From positions 34,278,781 to 34,342,780 of the forward strand of contig CM060335.1 of the NCBI GenBank assembly GCA_030674155.1: DNA of 64,000 bases, written 5' to 3'. Positions 1 through 11,116 of the stretch are shown one piece after another. The notes under the pieces were generated by a model that saw nothing but the letters and a program-made list of their open reading frames with translations, ran no database searches and had not been told where the DNA came from. Position 1 is the stretch's first letter; each line of letters starts with the position of its first letter. The DNA comes from Stramonita haemastoma. Its lineage: Eukaryota > Mollusca > Gastropoda > Neogastropoda > Muricidae. Position numbers and translations under genes: made by a program.

Positions 1-431
1 AGAGTGGAAAAGTATGTCTGGGATAATGTCATTTCTTATCCTGGGGATATGGGTTTTAATGTGTATGTAAGATATTCTGCACACGTTTTCATACTGGACC
101 TTGGTTTAATGTCTCATCTGGAGAACGTTTGAGGGAGTGGAGTGTGCATTGATGTCAACTCCAGGGAAAAAAACCCTCTGCAAACAGGCACCTCATGGTG
201 GCTTGAACACTCTAATCACTAGGCTATCTTGCCACACACAAATCAAATCAAATTTTTATTTCCAGATGGTACATTGAATAAGCATTGATATGCTTTTTTT
301 TTCATCAAGCCATGTAGTTGCGGTATGTGTAATAACATACACATAAATCATATATATAGGTCTCAATAAATGTTTAGCCTCATAATTGTGTACATCTGAC
401 AACAATTTCACATATCATGCCTTTGCTTCAG
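1..431. other. ALDH intron at the window edge
   Basis: Intron preceding the first visible ALDH exon. No exon seen. It contains a shared SINE-body fragment near 105-230 and the 85-bp repeat at 238-316. Confidence 0.5.
238..316 (+). repeat. Short dispersed repeat (family D)
   Basis: Shares the pattern AATTTTATTTCCAGATGGTA, then a T-run and TCATCAAGCCAT, with copies at 4497-4588, 29107-29195 and 23120-23205 (minus). Possibly the 3' end of a 5'-truncated LINE. Confidence 0.65.
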
Positions 432-3400
432 AATATCGAGACTCTGGACAACGGCAAACCGTTTCTGGATTCTGTCGACGATGTGAAAGCTGCTGTCGAT
501 GTCTTCCGTTATTACGCCGGCTGGTGTGATAAAATAGGCGGACGCACCATTCCTGTTGGTGAGATGCTATTGGATAATTCTCTTCTGCTTTTGCTTGTTA
601 TTGTTGGGGGTTTTTTGTGGTTGTTTTTTTTTGCACGTATGAATATATTAACAGCAACAAGTGTGTACTTGGTGTGTTTTACACATCATACATATACATC
701 ACATATGTTCACACACATGCACGCACACTTACACACACACACACGCACGCACGCGCGCGGGGACGGATAGCCTAGTGGTCAGAACATTGCGCTGGCAATT
801 TGAAGACCCGGGTTCGAGTCCGGTCGAGGAAATTTTTCTCCTGCAGTTAACATCAGTGCTGACTCCACTCTCCCCACAAGTCCTTTGGATGAGACTTTAA
901 ACCGAGGCCCCGTGTGCGAACGCACGCAGAACATCTTGTGCACACATTAAATCCTGTTCCGCTTTTCGTAAGAGTAGGCCATCGTGTGCCGGTGGGAACA
1001 GATGACAATATTTACAAAACTGCATACACACGGGGACCGGATGAAAAAAAGCACATGATTGCTTATTCTGTTATCCTCGATATCAAAGAATAAATAAATA
1101 AATAAATAAACACACTCACACACTGTTTCTCTTAGTACCCTCTGTTACAAGTGAATGATTTGTTTTTCAGATGGCAGCTTCTTCACTTACACTCGCCATG
1201 AGCCCATCGGCGTATGCGGACAAATCATTCCTGTGAGTAACTTCTGGGGTCGAATCTAATGATCATTAACTTTTAATCTACATTTTTTAAAAAACAAACC
1301 CCAGTGACTCTATATCTTTATCTTTTTTCACAATTCTTTTTCAATAAAATTAAGGGGGAAAAAAAACAATGATTCTGGATTAAAAAAAAAAAAAAAGCTT
1401 TGAGCATGCATAGTATCAAATAATCATGTGCACACAATTAGATGACATCTAAATTGCCACTATCAGATCACAATGATTCTACTGAAAGCATCAAGGTAAA
1501 AAAAAAAAAAAGCAGAATCGTAGTTTATTCCCCATTTGAAATATTTGAAAAGGATTTTTTAGAAATATTGGTTCCCAATCACAGTTCTTTCCCCTTTGTA
1601 TTTTCCTGAAAGAATTCATTTACTTTTTTAGCCTTAGTCTTTTTATTTTCTCCATTCTTTCTTTTCTTCTCATTCTTCAGCTAAAGCTCCGAGGTTCACC
1701 AATAGTGAGATTTATGCGTATGCAGATAAAAACCCCGCATGCCCCCATTATTTAGGTAGCTGTATTCCGATTTCGGAGAAGATATTTTTTGTTCACTGTT
1801 TGTGCTGGTTTCAGTGGTACTACCCCCCCCCCCCCCCCCCTGCTATTTAGGCAGCCATATTCCAGTATCAGAGATTTTTTTGTCATTGTTTGTGACTGAA
1901 CAGCCACCAGCGAGCCTGCACCAGACATGGACAGTGCCCTTAATCTTTGTTCGCGAAGCCAAGCCATGATGATGATTCCAATTTCGGAGATTTTTTGGTC
2001 GTTGTTTGTGCTGGTTTCGGTGGTACTACCCCCAACCCACCCCCTGTTATTTAGGTAGCCGTATTCCAATTTCGGAGAAGATATTTGTTATTGTTTGTGT
2101 TGGTTTCAGTGGAACTACCCCCTCATGATGGCAGCCTGGAAGTTAGGCCCTGCGCTGGCGTGCGGCAACACCGTGGTGTTGAAGCCTGCAGAGCAGACGC
2201 CCCTGTCCGCCCTGCTCTGTGCTGCCCTCTTCAAAGAGGTCAGCAGGGTTGTCTTCTCTTAGTATGGTTGTTTATTGTTGTTGTTTGGTTGCTGTTAGTG
2301 TTGTTGTTGTTTGGTTGCTGTTATTGGTGTCTGGTTGCTGTTAGTGTTGTATGGTTGCTGTTTTGTTGTATGGTTGCTGTTGTTTGGTTGCTGTTGTTGT
2401 CTTCTCTTTGTATGTCTGTTTGTTGTTATTGTTGTCTGTTGTCTTCTCTCTGTATAGTTTTTTGTTAGTGTTGCCTGGTTGCCTTTTTTGTTCTTTTTTT
2501 TTTTGTATTTGAAGTCACACACAAACAGATTGTTGTGTCTTTTAACAGTGATGTACATTGCAGGCAGGACTTCCAGCGGGTGTGCTGAACGTGGTGCCTG
2601 GGTTCGGACCTACAGCAGGCGCTGCTATTTCGGGACACATGGATGTCGACAAAGTCTGCTTCACTGGATCCACTGAGGTCAGTGCTTATTTTTTATATTT
2701 TTAAAAATTTACCTTGTGTTGGGGGTTAACCCTGCGATAGACTGGCGTCCTATCCAGGGGGGAGTCTATGACTCCCAGTCACTTAACGCCACAGAAACCG
2801 GGATAAGCACCGGCCTGATGAGCTTTAGGCTCAGAACAGACTTTAACTTTTAACTTTTTTTTTTTTTCGGGGGGGGGGGGGGGGGGGATTTTTTATTTTA
2901 TTTTTAGATTTTATTTTATTTTATTTTATTTTATTTTATTTCATTTTATTTTTCCCAGGTGGGTAAGCTGATCATGCAGGCAGCAGGAAGCAGCAACCTG
3001 AAGCGCGTGTCTCTGGAGCTAGGAGGAAAGTCCCCCCTCATCATCTTCTCTGACTGTGATTGTAAGTACTCCAGAGTCTTTTTTTTTTTTTTGGTTAATC
3101 ATTTTTATTTTATTAATTTATTTTTGTTTTTGTGTGCTTTTTTTTTGTTTTTGTTTTTTGTTTTTAGTAATTTTTTTTTAAAAGTACTCTAGAGTCAATA
3201 CAACCCCTCTATCAACTCAGATTGAGAACAAAAATATTTAGTCATAAATGGCGTATCAAAATGACACAACCTGTATAAGACAATGCAGATTAAAGAGTTA
3301 ACAGGATGTATCTTAAAAGTTGACAGCATATGTAGGCCTCACACATGTACACATGTACATGCATGCATGCATGCATGCATGTATGTACACATACAACACA

Positions 3401-3455
3401 CACACACACATGCACGCACGCACACACACACGCACGCACGCACGCATGCACGCAT

Positions 3456-3500
<45 letters not shown>

Positions 3501-3504
3501 TACA

Positions 3505-3539
<35 letters not shown>

Positions 3540-3565
3540 GAAAATAAAACCTTCTGCATTCCCTG

Positions 3566-3636
<71 letters not shown>

Positions 3637-3714
3637 CTATCTATCCATCCATCCATCCATCCATCCATCCATCTATCCATCTATCTATCTATCTATCTAT
3701 CTATCTCTATCAAC

Positions 3715-3796
<82 letters not shown>

Positions 3797-6700
3797 TATT
3801 CTGACCAGTTGACCTCTGACCTAACAGTGGAAGAGGCGGTGACCTGGGCTCACGGAGCCATCATGAACAACCACGGCCAGAACTGCTGCGCGGGGTCAAG
3901 GACGTTTGTGCAAGAGTCCATCTACGACAAGTTTGTGGAAAAGGCCAAGGCCATGGCCGAGAACCGAACAGTGGGAGATCCCTTTGACGCCATGACCATG
4001 CAGGGGCCACTGGTGAGTCAGGGGAACCACATCCAATCACAGCTGCCTACACGAATGTTTGTGCTTTTACTTGGCTGAGTTTACAACTGGCTGAGGTATT
4101 GCTGACTTGTGGGTGCTCTTTATACTGTTATGGGTGCGTGCTGATGTTCAGGTGTGTGTATGTGAAAAAAAGGTGTGTTTATGTATGTACAGGTGTGTGT
4201 ATGTGTGCACAGGTGTGTGTATGTGTGTACAGGTGTGTGTACAGGTGTGTATAGGTGTGTATATGTGTGTACAAGTGTGTGTACAAGTGTGTGAACAGGT
4301 GTGTGTGTATATGTGTACAGGTGTGTGTATGTGTGTACAGGTGTGTGTATGTGTGTACAGGTGTGTGTACAGGTGCATGTATGTGTGTACAGGTGGTGTG
4401 TATGTGTGTACAGGTGTGTGTATGTGTGTACAGGTGTGTGTATGTGTGTACAGGAGTGTGTATGTGTGTACAGGTGTGTGTACAGGTGTCAAAAGTCGGT
4501 CAAGTCAAAGTCAAAATTTAATTTCCAGATGGTACATTCAGTAAGCAATAGATTTACTATTTTTCCATCAAGCCATCTATCTAGCAGGTGTGTGTGTGTG
4601 TGTGTGTGTACAGGTGGACAAGGCGCAGTTCGACAAGGTGCTGACCTACTGTCAGTATGGACTGCAGGAGGGGGCCAGTCTGCAGGCAGGAGGTGTGCGT
4701 GTGGGGGGAAAACGGGTACTTCGTGAAACCCACCGTCTTCTCTGATGTCAAGGATGATATGAGGATTGCCAAGGAGGAGGTGAGTGGGGGATGGGAGGGG
4801 GGGGGGTGTAGGGGTTTGTGTGTGTGTGTGTAGGGGTGTGGGTGTGTGTGTGTAGGGGTGTGGGTGTGTGTGTTTGTGTGTGTGTGTGTTGTATGTGTGT
4901 TTGTGTGTATGTGTGTATGTGTGTGTGTATGTGTGTGTGTGTGTAGGTGTGTGTGTGTGCGTGCGTGCGTGCATGCATGTGTGTGTGGGTGAGTGTGTGT
5001 GCATGGTGTGTGTAGGTATAGATCTTCAGTTGGTTTTCGAGGGGTTGGTTTATAAAAGTATGCTGACTTGACTTGCCGTTAGATCTTCGGCCCCGTTCAG
5101 TGCATCATCAAGTTCAAGGACATGAAGGAGGTGGTTCAGAGAGCCAACCGCACCAGCTATGGCCTGGCAGCCGGTGTGATCACCAAGGACATTGACAAGG
5201 CCTTGACCTTGGCCAATACCTTGCAGGCAGGCAGTGTGTGGTGAGTAAGGTTCTGCTATTTATAGAAAATTTTTTAATTAAATTTTTTTTTTTTTTTTTA
5301 GAAAGTTGGGTTTTCAGGGTGTTTTTTTTTTTTAAAAGACATACTGTAAAGTTTTTTGGGTTTTTTTTTTTTTAGTTCCTCATAAATTTGGTTGTTAGGT
5401 TCCTGTTTGATTTATTTTGACATAGAAGTTAGACTTTCATTTTGTCTTTATATTCTCCTTTTTTTAATCAAAGATATTTGGAACTGAACCTGCCCTTCCA
5501 GCCCCACCCACCCACCCATCCCAGCAAAAATCAGTAGGTAAATCGAAGTGATGAGTAAAGTGAACTGTTTTTCTTCTACATTATTTTTGTCAATGGTGAT
5601 GTTTTATCAATTTTTCTCTCACAATCTGAAGTTAACAGGCAATGGAGTCAAAGAGATGATAAGCGAAGTTTACCAGTCGTAATTTAACTTTGTTTTTTGT
5701 GCTGGGTGAGGGCTTATATCTTCTTCTTTTCTTTTTTTTTTTTTTACACCAAAGACATTTGAAGTTAACAGGGAAATGGTTTTACATGGAGACGGGACGC
5801 AGTTTACTATTATCATTTTAGCATAATTTTTGCGTAGGATGGACTGTTGCAATGTCATTCTTTTTTTTTCTGTAAGACACTGAAGTGACCAAGAAAATGA
5901 CATCAATGAATGCTTCGTGTGGAGGTGAAATGCACAGGTTTTTGCCATTATCTTAGCTTTATTTCTGTGCAGGGTCAACTGTTACGATATCATCACTCCT
6001 CAGACGCCGTTTGGAGGATTCAAGCAGTCGGGCCAAGGCAGAGAGCTGTGAGTTTTCTTGTTTGATTGATTGTTCTGTTATTTTGTGTTTTGTTGAATCT
6101 TTTTTATCTACATTACACAGATTTTGCAGAATCAGTCACGTTTTACACAACCAAGCTTCAAGCCATTACCAGAAAAAAAACTGTGATCATAATGCTGAAA
6201 ATAGACACACTGTGATCATTATGCTGAAAATAGACACTTTGTGATCATAATGCTGAAAATAGACATTCAGAAAATGAAAGAAAAAAATATATGGAAGGTC
6301 ATATATATTTTATATGCGGCAGGGTGGGTTAATGTAGCTAAAAATATTGGCAGCTTATAGCCCCCAAAATATGGTATTTTTATATGAATGTTTGCAAGTT
6401 TGTCAGTATTGGGAGTTTTTTTTTTTTTTTTTTTTTCTTTTTTGTTACAATATACTTGTCTCTATTTATAGTTTCAGAAATTACACCAAAATTGTCGATG
6501 ACCAAAAAGTTTTTAGGGATGTTTGAAACAAAGATGACCTAAACATTGGCCAGAAATGGGGGAAATTGTGATCACGCCAAAGAGCTGAGCAAATATATAT
6601 AAACATAACACGTTATCATACACATACAGGCATATTAACAAAAATTCAGATAAAAGCTTCTTCCAACTGACCACATGTCATTATTCTAACATGTTTTGTG

Positions 6701-7213
6701 TTTCAGGGGAGAATACGCTCTGAAGGAGTACACTGAAGTCAAAACGGTATGTGACCTGACGTAGACAGTCGTACATATCTAGGCTTAGGCCCCTTGTGAC
6801 TTCTTCCTTCATTCTTGTTACCTGACATTGACAGTTGTACATACCTAGGCTTAGTGTGACTTCTTTCTTTATTCCTGTTACCTGACATAGACAGTCGTAC
6901 ATATCTAGGCTTATAGAATGATACCTGACATAGACAGTCGTACATATCTAGGCTTATAGAATGATACCTGACATAGACAGTCGTACATATCTAGGCTTAT
7001 AGAATGATACCTGACATAGACAGTCGTACATATCTAGGCTTAGGCCACTTGTGACTTCTTCCTTCATTCTTCATGGCTGAAGACAAAATCGGAATAATAT
7101 TTCAAAGGGTAACAACGTTGTCGGCCTTGGCACTTAACTTACATCAATAACTGACAAAAGTTTTTTCTTGAGCCATAACAAGAAGGGAGTTACAGAAATC
7201 TACTGTAGACAGA

Positions 7214-7281
<68 letters not shown>

Positions 7282-8419
7282 GCACTATGGAACAGTGTGG
7301 CTGCTTCCATGGCCAGTTTTGGCAAATGCAGCCAGTGTGACAGAGTTCTGTGTATGTAGCTTTTGGAGTGTTGGTTGACTGGAACGCTTTGATTAAGTAA
7401 GAAAACAGAGTCAGATGCACAGTCAGTGCCGATGATTATGCTATTTGTAAAAAGAAAAAAAAGATCTTATTTCAATGCCTGCTTGCAGAAGTGGCATCGA
7501 TTGTCGTCATTGGTCATGTCTGCTGTGGAGGTAACTTCAGTACCAGTCCACTATGAGGAGCAGACGTAATTTTTCAGTTTGGATGGCATCATGCTTTAGA
7601 CTAAACCTTTGATTTTGACCATCATTGATCACCATAAGTATGAAAAAAAGGGTTTATACAAAAAGCGTTCTGTTGAGCCAGTGGTTTAAAGGCAGTCCAC
7701 GAAGGGTGATGCCGCCGCTGTGGCCTAGTGGTTAGGGCGTTGTACTCGTAATCTAAAGGTTGCGGGTTCGATCCCAGCTATTCCGCTATGGCGTTGTGCC
7801 CTTGGAAAAGGCACTTTACGGCTATTTTCTCACCCCACCCAGGTGTAAAAGGGGTACCAACCTTGTGTTGGGGGTTAACCCTGCGATAGACTGGCGTCCT
7901 ATCCAGGGGGAGTCTATGACTCTCAGTCGCTTAACGCCACAGAAACCGGGATAAGCACCGGCCTGATGAGCCTTATGGCTCGGGACAGACTTTAACTTTT
8001 AACCACGAAGGGTGGAAGTGCTTGCACGGATTGCAGCTAGCTTGCATCCCTTTCAAATAGGAACTTAAAAAAAGAAATTTTCAACTTTTTTGTTTTGGTC
8101 GTAAATAGTGTCACTCCTGGTATTTCTGATTACAGTTGAAGTTTTTGAAGCAAAAGCCATTTAATATCTTTCCATCTGAATGTTTTCATAGCATTATAAG
8201 TGTAAATCATGGGAGAACAAGTCAAAGTCATGGTTCAGTGACTGGGTTACTTCTTTCTTTGTAAAAATACTCGGACAGTATGGCAAAAAAACATTGCAGG
8301 CATAACACTTTTTTCTTCATAGAAATTTATGTGATGTATAGTACAAGGTTATGTGAAAGTGACATGTAGTAACTTTTGTGTTTCAGGTGACGATTAAGTT
8401 ACCCAGCAAGACATCGTAA
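432..8419 (+). CDS. Aldehyde dehydrogenase, ALDH1/ALDH2 class (5' exons outside window)
   Basis: NAD+-dependent oxidation of aldehydes to acids; vertebrate relatives are mitochondrial ALDH2 and cytosolic ALDH1A. Exons read here: 432-558, 1171-1232, 2110-2238, 2564-2677, 2959-3061, 3828-4012, 4614-4779, 5083-5240, 5973-6047, 6707-6746, 8387-8419 (TAA). All introns are GT-AG and phases agree except inside exon 7. Visible hallmarks: [36 protein letters not shown] (cofactor lysine), [17 protein letters not shown] (general-base Glu), [14 protein letters not shown] (catalytic Cys), [16 protein letters not shown] and EYTEVKTV near the C terminus. About 396 residues are in the window against about 500 for the family, so roughly the first 100 residues lie to the left. 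Exon 7 is one base too long: a run of six G at 4703-4708 shifts the frame, and five G gives the expected [16 protein letters not shown]1A versus ALDH2 cannot be decided without the N terminus. Confidence 0.93.
758..1110 (+). repeat. tRNA-derived SINE, family A, full length
   Basis: A-box-like GATAGCCTAGTGGTCAGA (766-783) and B-box GGTTCGAGTCC (811-821) form a pol III promoter. A body follows with GTGTGCGAACGCACGCAGAA and CATCGTGTGCCGGTGGGAAC, then a tail ending in (AATA)n. It lies in an ALDH intron. The body recurs in many copies below. Confidence 0.85.
1740..2125 (+). repeat. Tandem copies of ALDH intron 2 end and exon 3 start
   Basis: A unit with TTTAGGTAGCCGTATTCCAA, a TCGGAGA stretch and GGTTTCAGTGG(A/T)ACTACCCC occurs three times, aligned at 1815, 2021 and 2110. 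The last is the real exon 3 start. The first copy keeps an intact TTTCAG; in the second it is TTTCGG. Confidence 0.85.
2706..2852 (+). repeat. Family B SINE, 3' half
   Basis: Starts within the body at CCTTGTGTTGGGGGTTAACC and runs to the TTTAACTTTTAACTT tail; head absent. In the ALDH intron before exon 5. Confidence 0.8.
3380..3795 (+). repeat. Compound microsatellite before ALDH exon 6
   Basis: (CA)n, (ATAC)n, (TATC)n, (ATCC)n and (TC)n in series. The pyrimidine run ends about 40 bp before the exon 6 acceptor. Confidence 0.97.
4130..4495 (+). repeat. (TGTGTGTACAGG)-type minisatellite
   Basis: Irregular units of 12-18 bp such as GTGTGTATGTGTGTACAG, in the ALDH intron before exon 7. Open frames in it are artefacts. 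Confidence 0.93.
4497..4588 (+). repeat. Family D repeat beside ALDH exon 7
   Basis: Second copy of the pattern at 238-316, ending in CATCTATCTAG just before a (GT)n run and the exon 7 acceptor. Confidence 0.65.
4796..5012 (+). repeat. (GT)n-rich tract
   Basis: Interrupted GT/GGGGTGT repeats right after the ALDH exon 7 donor. Confidence 0.93.
6178..6267 (+). repeat. Three tandem 31-32 bp units
   Basis: CTGTGATCATAATGCTGAAA followed by ATAGACA occurs three times in the ALDH intron after exon 9. Confidence 0.9.
6748..7060 (+). repeat. Minisatellite starting at ALDH exon 10 donor
   Basis: Long units (about 70 bp) and short units (about 45 bp) share ACCTGACATAGACAGTCGTA and CATATCTAGGCTTA. The first unit begins within a few bases of the exon 10 splice donor. 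Confidence 0.92.
7217..7276 (+). repeat. (TA)n microsatellite
   Basis: About 30 TA units in the last ALDH intron. Confidence 0.97.
7714..8002 (+). repeat. tRNA-derived SINE, family B, with target-site duplication
   Basis: Head GCCTAGTGGTTAGGGCG, B-box GGTTCGATCC, body TGTGCCCTTGGAAAAGGCAC, tail ending ACTTTAACTTTTAAC. The 12-bp CCACGAAGGGTG occurs exactly at 7697-7708 and 8003-8014, marking the insertion. It is in the last ALDH intron. Confidence 0.9.
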
Positions 8420-9005
8420 AGAGGACTGAAGCTGTTCTCTTTTCAAGGCTTTGTCCCTCTGCATGACATTGCCACTGCTCAAAATGTATTATCCGAGATC
8501 TACTCAGTGTACATGAATGAACATTTAAAAAAAAAAAAAGGGTCACTTTTTTTAGTTTAAATTTTTTTCAAAGAGAGACAATTGGTATCTTTTTTTTTTA
8601 GTTTGATTTTATTTTTAAGTTAATCATGAAAAGTTTTCCCTATCATGTGATTGATTTTTCTCTACAGTAAATGTAAGAGTAACCTCTTCCATACAATTAG
8701 CTCAAGACTGAGGCTTGGCTCCCACTATGGTAGCATTTCTGCATACTAAGGGCAGCTACTCTCCAAACACATTTAGATTCAAGGGTATTAATCATATTAG
8801 CAATTCTCTCCGTCAATATTTATGATTTTTTTTTGTCTGTGATGGGTAGGTGCTAATATCTCTGCTACAGCAAAGGGTAGTAGTTCTTTGTTGAGGTAGT
8901 TTTTATATTTTGTATTTTTATATATACATACATACATACACGAGGGAGGTGTGTTTGAGAGGGTGGGAGGAGGAGAGAGAAAAGAGCGGGAGCGGAGTGT
9001 ATTTA

Positions 9006-9037
<32 letters not shown>

Positions 9038-9077
9038 CACACACACACACACAATATATATATATATATATACACAC

Positions 9078-9111
<34 letters not shown>

Positions 9112-10789
9112 TGTGGTAACATGGCTGGTTGTCAGTGTGTAGAAAAACGTGTAGTTGTGAGTCAGTAACATAGAAGTTTTAAAAGTTCATTTTTGTGTAA
9201 ATGTCATTATTGAAAGCTTGATGAAGTTTCAAAGAGGTGGAAGCAAAAATTTGCTGTAGCAGAAGTTAAAAAAAAAACTAAACTGATGTTAAAGACAGAG
9301 GTGGTGAAGCTTATTACAACCATGTTTTTCTACTTCAACAACTGTTTCTGAAGGGAGTGGTGTTCAGCATATACACTGGGTTTTCATATACGGTTTTTGT
9401 TTGAAGTTATTTCACTACTTTATATAATATGTTAATATGTTTTGATATGTGATTTGATAACTGTTGATCAGGCCTATTTGTTGGGAGTAAAATTCAAAGC
9501 AATATGATTTACAAATTGCTTTTGATGTTTACAATTTTGATTAGCTTCACAGTTTTTTCTGGTAAGCAGAGTGTTTTTATTTTACTCATTCTGTGTTCAT
9601 CTATGTATGTTCTGATGAGCTATGTCTAGAACTGTCATGAAATGTCGCATTATCAGAGTATAACTTGAACATTTACAGTATATCTATTTGAAAGTAAACT
9701 TCTTTTTTTTTCCTCTACTGTCGGACAACAGTTCAAGGGAAGAGGTTGGGTTTTTTTTACAGTTTATTCCCCCATGCCCATATCAAGTTTCCATTGGCTC
9801 CCCCCCCCCCCCTCCCCCAAATACATATTCTCTTTTCCAATTTTTTTTCTCTTTGCCAATCCATTTTCCCTTTGAAGCTCTTTTGCAAATAAAGTAGTTA
9901 GTAACATGGTTGCCATTTTGGTAAGTTACCCCCCCCCCCCCCCCCCCCAAAAAAAAGACTAAACATGCAGAAATCCACCTCCAATATCAAGAAGATAAAT
10001 TTTGTATGAATTTGTGAGATACAACTTGGACAAGAAGAAAGTGACTGTTAATTGCTTTGTTTTAAGACATACACAGTGTCTTATGAATGAACTTTTGTCA
10101 AGTGTATGCACATGTTGTACATATATTTTCCTTGTTAAAGATTGTAACTTAAAAAAAAATTCTAGCTTTATTTTATAACCAGTCAATTTGACTTTCATAG
10201 TGTTTATAAATCATGATTATTGAGCCCATGTATTTCAATTATTCATTCTGTTTGCCAGGTGCACAAAGACTGCATTGAGTTTTATATGAAAAAACATTTT
10301 TCTCTAGAATTTAAAAAAAAATCTTTAAAATATATGACTTGATTTTTTTTCAGCTGTGTCTGCTCTATAATTTTTGTCGATATTATTGTGTTTTTCAAGT
10401 CGTAAAAGATTTCCGTTCACAGGGAAACTTAAGGGCTTTTAAATCTGATATTACTTGGAGACATTTTGAAAGGAGATCCATACAGTGCCTTTATATTGAC
10501 TAAAATATCTTTTTTTGGTCCTTTTACTTACCAATATGAGAATGTTAAGCTCTTTTGTTTGGCTTCAAAAATGATTGATCTGATAGACTGTTTAGACATA
10601 CATTGACAAAACTTGCTTGTAGAGTGATTTTTTTTTCCTGAATGATGTTAAATACATACCTTTCTTTGAAAACAGTTTTGTGAAGTGCCATAAACTTTTG
10701 TCAGAGTTTTTTGTTGTTGTTTTTACTTGTTTGTTTGTTTCTTTCTGTTTTTGATTATACTGTTTCATTGAATTTTTTTTTTAAGGTAC
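8420..10789 (+). other. Probable ALDH 3' UTR and spacer
   Basis: No coding exon seen. AT-rich, with (TC)n/(TA)n/(CA)n at 9007-9110, a C-run at 9930-9948 and AATAAA at 9888-9893 as one possible polyadenylation signal. The transcript end is not determined. Confidence 0.45.
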
Positions 10790-10799
10790 ACCTTTCTTT

Positions 10800-11106
10800 T
10801 TTGGGGGCGGGATAGCCAAGTGGTCAGAGTGCTTGGTTTCCCCATGTCAAGTTAAGCAGCGTCAAGCATGGTTACCAGTTGGATGGGTGACCGTTTGTGC
10901 ACCGTGGCTTCAGTACAGTCCCCCCGTTCACCCAGCTGTCAATGGGTACCTGCCCTCTTTAGGGTCTGGGAAAGTAAAGCAGCAAGGAGAAGAGATGGGC
11001 CCCGCCCTCAATATGCTGGCCCATAGAGAAGCTGAGGTCTCTGATACCTCGCTCCCCTACAACCGCCTAGGTTATGGGAAACCTTTACCTTTTTACCATT
11101 ACCTTT
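10800..11106 (+). repeat. SINE with tRNA-like start and 5S-rRNA-like head (family C)
   Basis: GGATAGCCAAGTGGTCAGAG resembles a tRNA A box. It is followed at about 10847-10893 by a segment matching the 5S rRNA internal promoter: AAGTTAAGCAGCGTC, then GGTTACCAGTTGGATGGGTGACCG read in two overlapping parts. By eye about four in five bases agree with vertebrate 5S rRNA as I remember it. The tail ends in repeats of CCTTTA. ACCTTTCTTT at 10790-10799 and 11107-11116 is a likely target duplication. Confidence 0.75.
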
Positions 11107-11116
11107 ACCTTTCTTT

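Noticed and set aside
766..821. A true tRNA gene
   Set aside because: A and B boxes are present, but the sequence does not fold as a full tRNA by eye and continues into a SINE body found many times.
3283..3812. Overlapping open frames on both strands
   Set aside because: They are translations of CA, TATC and TC microsatellites; the real coding part there is ALDH exon 6 from 3828.
6748..7060. CRISPR-like regular repeats
   Set aside because: Units are contiguous tandem copies without unique spacers and sit in an animal intron.
10847..10893. A 5S rRNA gene
   Set aside because: Only the promoter-like middle part is present, without the 5' and 3' parts of 5S rRNA, and the unit recurs as a SINE.
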